From assembly GCA_017795005.1 (NCBI GenBank), contig CP051242.1:2256976-2320975 (forward strand): 64,000 bases of DNA, written 5' to 3'. The notes beneath the pieces were generated by a model. That model was not told where the DNA came from and did no database searches. It saw nothing but the letters and a program-made list of their open reading frames with translations. Position numbers and translations under genes: made by a program. Position 1 is the first letter of the stretch; each line of letters opens with the position of its first letter. Below are positions 60,166 to 64,000 of this stretch, piece by piece. Origin of the DNA: Balneolaceae bacterium (lineage in GTDB: Bacteria; Bacteroidota; Rhodothermia; Balneolales; Balneolaceae).

Positions 60166-60798
60166 TTATGCTTTGACGGTCTCCATCAAAGCTTCAATTT
60201 TTTCGAAATCTTTGAGTCCGGGTTTTTCCTCTACTCCGCTTGAAACATCTACTGAGTACGGATGAACCGTTTCAATAGCTTGTTTTACATTTTCAGGAGT
60301 CAATCCTCCGGAAAGGAAAAAAGGGGTTTCTCCAACAATCTCTTTCAGGATACCCCAGTCAAAGGTTATTCCGGTTCCTCCCCATTGATCTCCGATTTTG
60401 CTATCAAAAAGTAGAAATTTTGCTACTTCTGAATACAACAGAACTTTTGCTTTGAGTTCCTCTATGTCATAATCAGGTTCGATATGAATTACTTTTATAA
60501 TCGGCTTTTCAATTAGCTGGCAGTATTCCAACGTTTCATTGCCATGTAGCTGAACCAAATCCAATCCCGTTTCTTTAGCAATCCGGTTTACATCATCTAA
60601 ATCCTGATTTACAAACACTCCTACTTTATCAGGACCTTCAATCCAGTTAATAATCGCACCTGCTTCGCCCGGTTCAATAAACCGAGGACTTTTCTCATAG
60701 AATATAAATCCAAGGTAATCCGCCATTGCTCCGGCAGCATAACGGGCATCTCCCAGATTTGTAATTCCACAGATTTTAACTTTGGTTGAATTACCCAT
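60166..60798 (-). CDS. trpF: Phosphoribosylanthranilate isomerase
   Basis: 210 residues from the ATG at 60798 (AGGAG 10 nt upstream); the longer TTG start (60816) is within trpC. VKICGITNLGDARYA (catalytic Cys), GFIFYEKSPR, VGVFVN, VQLHGNE and FFLSGGLTPENV. Overlaps the trpC stop by 8 bp (ATGGGTAA). Its stop is followed by 463 bp of repeats before trpB. Confidence 0.94.
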   Translation of the reverse strand: MGNSTKVKICGITNLGDARYAAGAMADYLGFIFYEKSPRFIEPGEAGAIINWIEGPDKVGVFVNQDLDDVNRIAKETGLDLVQLHGNETLEYCQLIEKPIIKVIHIEPDYDIEELKAKVLLYSEVAKFLLFDSKIGDQWGGTGITFDWGILKEIVGETPFFLSGGLTPENVKQAIETVHPYSVDVSSGVEEKPGLKDFEKIEALMETVKA

Positions 60799-61606
60799 CC
60801 TGCAAACTCCTTTCAAAAACTTCTTCGCCTTGTTTCAATAACTCTGAAACGGCTTTACCCGGATCAGGCTGACGCATAAAATGTTCTCCAATCAAGGCTG
60901 AATGAATCCCTTCCTGTTTTAATAGGGCAATATCTTTCCCGGTAGAAATACCGCTTTCTGATACCAGAACCGTTTCTTCGGGTGCTTGTTTCAGGATTGA
61001 AATCCCCCGATGAACATCCACTTTGAAATATTTCAAATCGCGGTTGTTCACTCCCAGAATATCTACATTGGAAAAATCAAGCCGATCAAAATCTACCTGA
61101 TCATAGCATTCAACCAATGCAGAAAGTCCAAATTCCTTCGCTGCAGCGATTAACTCATGAAGTTGATTTCCTTCGGTTATGGCAACAATAATCAGTACTG
61201 CATCAGCACCATATGCTCTGGCTTCTTTGATTTGGAAAGGATCGATGATAAAATCTTTTCGAAGTAATGGAAGCTGTACCCTTTTTGAAATTGCCGATAA
61301 GTACTCCAGATCACCTTTAAAAAAGGGTTTGTCTGTTAGTACAGATATCGCTGAAGCTCCTCCGTCCTCATAAAGGAGTGCAATATCAACCGGATTAAAG
61401 TCTTCCCGGATAATTCCTTTGGATGGAGAAGCTTTCTTAACCTCTGCTATGATAGATACCTGATCTCCAAGAAGTGCTTTTTTGAAGTCGATGCGTCCTT
61501 TTTCAAATCCCTCGAGCGAATGCAGATCATTAAATGAAACCTGTTTCTTTCGTTTTGAAAGATCCAGTGTAGTTTGTTCCACTATGCGTTCTAACACATT
61601 TGGCAT
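60791..61606 (-). CDS. trpC: Indole-3-glycerol phosphate synthase
   Basis: 271 residues from the ATG at 61606 (GGAG upstream); an in-frame start at 61702 would add 32 residues from inside trpD. SIIAEVKKASPSKGIIREDFNPV (catalytic Lys/Glu), ISVLTDKPFFKGDLEYL, LRKDFIIDPFQIKEARAYGAD, ILGVNNRDLKYF and VSESGI. Starts 1 bp after the trpD stop. Confidence 0.94.
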   Translation of the reverse strand: MPNVLERIVEQTTLDLSKRKKQVSFNDLHSLEGFEKGRIDFKKALLGDQVSIIAEVKKASPSKGIIREDFNPVDIALLYEDGGASAISVLTDKPFFKGDLEYLSAISKRVQLPLLRKDFIIDPFQIKEARAYGADAVLIIVAITEGNQLHELIAAAKEFGLSALVECYDQVDFDRLDFSNVDILGVNNRDLKYFKVDVHRGISILKQAPEETVLVSESGISTGKDIALLKQEGIHSALIGEHFMRQPDPGKAVSELLKQGEEVFERSLQDG

Positions 61607-61607
61607 C

Positions 61608-62636
61608 TCAGGCTCCCACGCTGTTTGTAGCTTCCACAAAATGATTGAACAGCTTTCGGGCTTTTCCGGATTCCAAACTGTCAATTGCCATCTCTTTCGC
61701 ATCAGTTAAAGAGTCCACTTTTCCGGATGCCTGAATAGCAAAAGTAGCATTCAGTAAAATAATTTCTTTCTGAGCCTGAGTGGCTTTGTTATCAAGAATA
61801 TTATTGAAGATTTCTGCATTCAATTCAGGCTCACCACCTAGTAACTTATTCATTTCAACTTTTTGAAAACCAAGGGATTGAGCATCAAAGGTAAAAGCAG
61901 TTGAAGCAACATTATCCTTTAACTCGAAGACTTCAGCCTGAGCGGTAGTGCTTAGTTCATCAAGTCCGTCGTGTGAGTTAAATGTGTAGGCAAATTGTGT
62001 ATCCAGGTTAGCCAGAATTTTAACCATTTTGAATGCCACATCTTTACTGAAAGCACCAATCACGTACCGTTTAACCCCGGCTGGATTACTCATTGGCCCG
62101 AGAATATTAAAGAACGTTCGGAAACCTAGCGCTCTTCGAGCAGGCATCACATATTTCATAGCAGGGTGAAACATAGGAGCAAACATAAACGCCATTCCCA
62201 CTTCATTATAAACCTGAGCAACGGCATTGTTATCGAGTTCAATCTTTGCACCAAGTTTTGCAAGTACATCTGCGCTTCCGCATTTGCTGGATGCACTTCT
62301 GTTCCCGTGTTTGATAACTGGAATACCCGCTCCCGCCACTACCACCGACGAAATTGTTGAAATATTAAAAGTACCTGACTTATCTCCTCCTGTTCCAACC
62401 AGGTCTACTGCCCCAGCTACATCCACTTTAACTTTTACAGCTTTATCTCTCATTACCCGAACAAAAGCCGTTAGTTCATCTATAGTTTCGCCTTTTACGC
62501 GCATTGCGGTAAGAAAGCCAGCAACCTGCTCTGAACTTACTTCCCCATTCATAATCATGTTCATGGAAGAAATTGCCTCTGATGGAGTCAAATCTTCTGA
62601 AAATGAAAGCTTCTCTAGTATTTCTTTGATATCCAT
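61608..62636 (-). CDS. trpD: Anthranilate phosphoribosyltransferase
   Basis: 342 residues from the ATG at 62636, which overlaps the trpG stop by one base (TAATG) with GAGGA just upstream; a TTG at 62651 is less likely. LVGTGGDKSGTFNISTISSVVVAGAG, KHGNRSASSKCGSADVLAKLGA, FAPMFHPAMKYVMPARRALGFRTFFNILGP. Transfers phosphoribose to anthranilate. Confidence 0.95.
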   Translation of the reverse strand: MDIKEILEKLSFSEDLTPSEAISSMNMIMNGEVSSEQVAGFLTAMRVKGETIDELTAFVRVMRDKAVKVKVDVAGAVDLVGTGGDKSGTFNISTISSVVVAGAGIPVIKHGNRSASSKCGSADVLAKLGAKIELDNNAVAQVYNEVGMAFMFAPMFHPAMKYVMPARRALGFRTFFNILGPMSNPAGVKRYVIGAFSKDVAFKMVKILANLDTQFAYTFNSHDGLDELSTTAQAEVFELKDNVASTAFTFDAQSLGFQKVEMNKLLGGEPELNAEIFNNILDNKATQAQKEIILLNATFAIQASGKVDSLTDAKEMAIDSLESGKARKLFNHFVEATNSVGA

Positions 62637-63196
62637 TATTTCCTCAACCAATTTGAAATCATTTTTGGTCCTTCGGTTGTTAAAATACTTTCAGGGTGAA
62701 ATTGAATTCCTTCAATAGGAAATTCCTTGTGTCGTACTCCCATTACTACATCTTCTGTTCGGGCTGTTACTTCTAATTCCTGCGGTATTGATTCGGGTGC
62801 TAATACCAGTGAATGATACCTTGTTGCAGTAAAATCTTCTTCAACCCCTTCGAAAATCGATTTACCATCGTGCTTAACCTGTGACACCTTTCCGTGCATT
62901 AAGGTGGGAGCGTAAACCACTTCGGCACCAAATACTTCCCCAATTGCCTGATGACCCAGACAAACTCCAAGAATTGGAATAGATTTACCTAATTCACGGA
63001 TTACTTCTTCGGTAATACCGGCATTTTCTGGCCTGCCCGGACCTGGGGAGATCAGAATCTTTGAAGGATTTAACGCTTTGATTTCCTCCAAGGTCATAGC
63101 ATCATTACGGATCACTTTATACTCATCCGTTTCTGCAGCGACAAGATGTACAAGGTTATAAGTAAAGGAATCGTAGTTATCGATTATCAGGATCAT
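62636..63196 (-). CDS. trpG: Anthranilate synthase component II (glutamine amidotransferase)
   Basis: 186 residues. IDNYDSFTYNLVHL, ISPGPGRPENAG, nucleophile Cys in PILGVCLGHQAIGEVFG (about Cys79), ARYHSLV-type region in TATRYHSLVLAPES and GIQFHPESILTTEG (His-x-Glu). Supplies ammonia to TrpE. No trpE is adjacent: the upstream neighbour is trpS. Could also serve PabB, as many PabA/TrpG proteins do. Confidence 0.92.
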   Translation of the reverse strand: MILIIDNYDSFTYNLVHLVAAETDEYKVIRNDAMTLEEIKALNPSKILISPGPGRPENAGITEEVIRELGKSIPILGVCLGHQAIGEVFGAEVVYAPTLMHGKVSQVKHDGKSIFEGVEEDFTATRYHSLVLAPESIPQELEVTARTEDVVMGVRHKEFPIEGIQFHPESILTTEGPKMISNWLRK

Positions 63197-63212
63197 CTAC
63201 ACACCCCTTGAT

Positions 63213-63228
63213 CCCCTCTCAAGAGGGG
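63213..63228. repeat. Short palindrome between trpS and trpG
   Basis: CCCCTCTCAAGAGGGG, perfect inverted repeat in the 84-bp gap, like the one before trpB. Confidence 0.6.
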
Positions 63229-63280
63229 AAGTCCCTGTGTTAAAATTTTGTGCATGTTAGTACAATTCAATTTCATTGAT

Positions 63281-64000
63281 TTAAAAATTCCTCACTAAAC
63301 CGGTTACTTCTCTGATAGGCTCCATAACGGATTCAGCCCTTTCCCTGGCTTTCTTTCCACCCTCAGTCAACACATCCATTACGTAATTAAGATCTTGCTC
63401 CAGTTCTTTACGTTTTTCGCGTGCATCGGCAAAGTATTCCTCAACGAGTTCCAGCAATTCGAGCTTAGCATGACCGTAACCATAGCCTCCAGCTCTATAT
63501 TTATCAGCAATTTCAGTTTGTTTGGATTCATCAGCAAAGAGCTTTATAAGTGCAAATACATTATCCTTTTCCGGATCTTTAGGTTCCTCAAGTGCCTTTG
63601 AATCCGTTTCAATAGACATCAATACTTTTTTAAGGGGCTTCCCTTCCTCAAACATCGGAATTGTATTCTTGTAGCTTTTGCTCATTTTTCTTCCATCCGT
63701 TCCGGGAACAACCGCCACTGACTTAACAATATATTCTTCCGGAATAATCAGAAACTCACCATCGTAAGCACGATTAAACTTTCCTGCTAAATCCCTGCAA
63801 ATTTCAATATTCTGTTTTTGATCCTCGCCAACCGGGACTACATCAGAGTGATAGATAAGAATATCAGCAGCCTGAAGGATCGGATAGGTGAATAAACCTA
63901 TATTAGGACTTAATCCTGCAGCAATTTTATCCTTGTATGAAACTCCCTTTTCCATCAGACTTACAGGAGTTAGAGTTGCTAATATCCATGCTAACTCGGT
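63281..64000 (-). CDS. trpS: Tryptophanyl-tRNA synthetase (5' end beyond window)
   Basis: The C-terminal 239 residues are present; the frame stays open to the right edge, starting TELAWILATLTPVSLMEKG. FTYPILQAADILIYHSDVVPVGEDQKQNIEICRDLA and the KMSKS loop (GRKMSKSYKNTIPMF) are diagnostic of class I TrpRS. Charges tRNA-Trp. Its place beside trp biosynthesis genes suggests shared control by tryptophan supply, though no leader is visible here. Confidence 0.93.
   Translation of the reverse strand, partial: TELAWILATLTPVSLMEKGVSYKDKIAAGLSPNIGLFTYPILQAADILIYHSDVVPVGEDQKQNIEICRDLAGKFNRAYDGEFLIIPEEYIVKSVAVVPGTDGRKMSKSYKNTIPMFEEGKPLKKVLMSIETDSKALEEPKDPEKDNVFALIKLFADESKQTEIADKYRAGGYGYGHAKLELLELVEEYFADAREKRKELEQDLNYVMDVLTEGGKKARERAESVMEPIREVTGLVRNF

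Noticed and set aside
61607-61702. Longer trpC start within trpD
   Set aside because: The added 32 residues are not similar to other TrpC proteins, while the ATG at 61606 has a GGAG sequence and normal spacing from trpD.

Overview
This window looks like chromosomal DNA from a low-GC marine or halophilic member of the Bacteroidota/Balneolota side of the FCB group, most likely a Balneola- or Gracilimonas-like bacterium. That is inferred from DUF4920 and DUF4837 proteins, many short SpII lipoproteins, a near-perfect TTTG-N21-TAnnTTTG promoter (27255-27287), a tRNA with no encoded CCA, and frequent ATGA, TTGA and TAATG stop/start overlaps. No taxonomic marker such as rRNA is present, so genus is not established.

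Layout. 1-1349 (minus): edge of a type IV pilus/type II secretion-like locus, with a GspF/PilC platform protein cut by the window edge and two pilin-like proteins whose leader is only Met-Gly. 1581-13672: housekeeping and envelope genes (MFS and MATE transporters, an eIF1/SUI1 protein, DUF4920, a sialidase-like protein, alkaline phosphatase, a DEAD-box helicase, an FKBP isomerase, lipoproteins). 13790-13952: a candidate small RNA ending in an intrinsic terminator. 13978-23387 (minus): parA, a ribbon-helix-helix partner, recC, recB and recD. 23689-28206: thioesterase, Hpt protein, OmpR-type regulator and sensor kinase, then a lipoprotein with its own promoter. 28320-31108: galE, an AT-rich palindromic repeat, a tRNA-Leu(CAA) with a partial 5' copy beside it, and an AlbA_2 (Schlafen-type) protein. 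31212-37543: threonine operon thrA-thrB-thrC, preceded by a Thr/Ile leader peptide (MTTITMITIITP) and followed without a gap by a histidine kinase and a methyltransferase. 37627-42432: a HisKA_2 kinase, Dps, two DUF1801 proteins, a serine beta-lactamase-like hydrolase and an esterase.

42433-48139 is the accessory part of the window. It is full of short nested-palindrome repeats and holds what I read as two integron gene cassettes without an integrase (a CALIN). An attC site at 45968-46091 has R cores, a 9-bp L stem and one extrahelical G. It lies between an Imm63-like immunity gene and a gene for a two-TM protein. A second attC (45332-45419) lacks half its arm where a 100-bp dispersed repeat begins.

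48140-51261 carries a beta-barrel-like protein, RNase D, an epimerase and DUF4260. From 51233 to the right edge everything is on the minus strand: trpS (partial), trpG-D-C-F, trpB, trpA, DUF4837, bioF, a BioH-like esterase, bioC, bioD, bioA and a lipoprotein. This is a trp-bio supra-operon interrupted by dispersed repeats, with trpE and bioB absent from the window.
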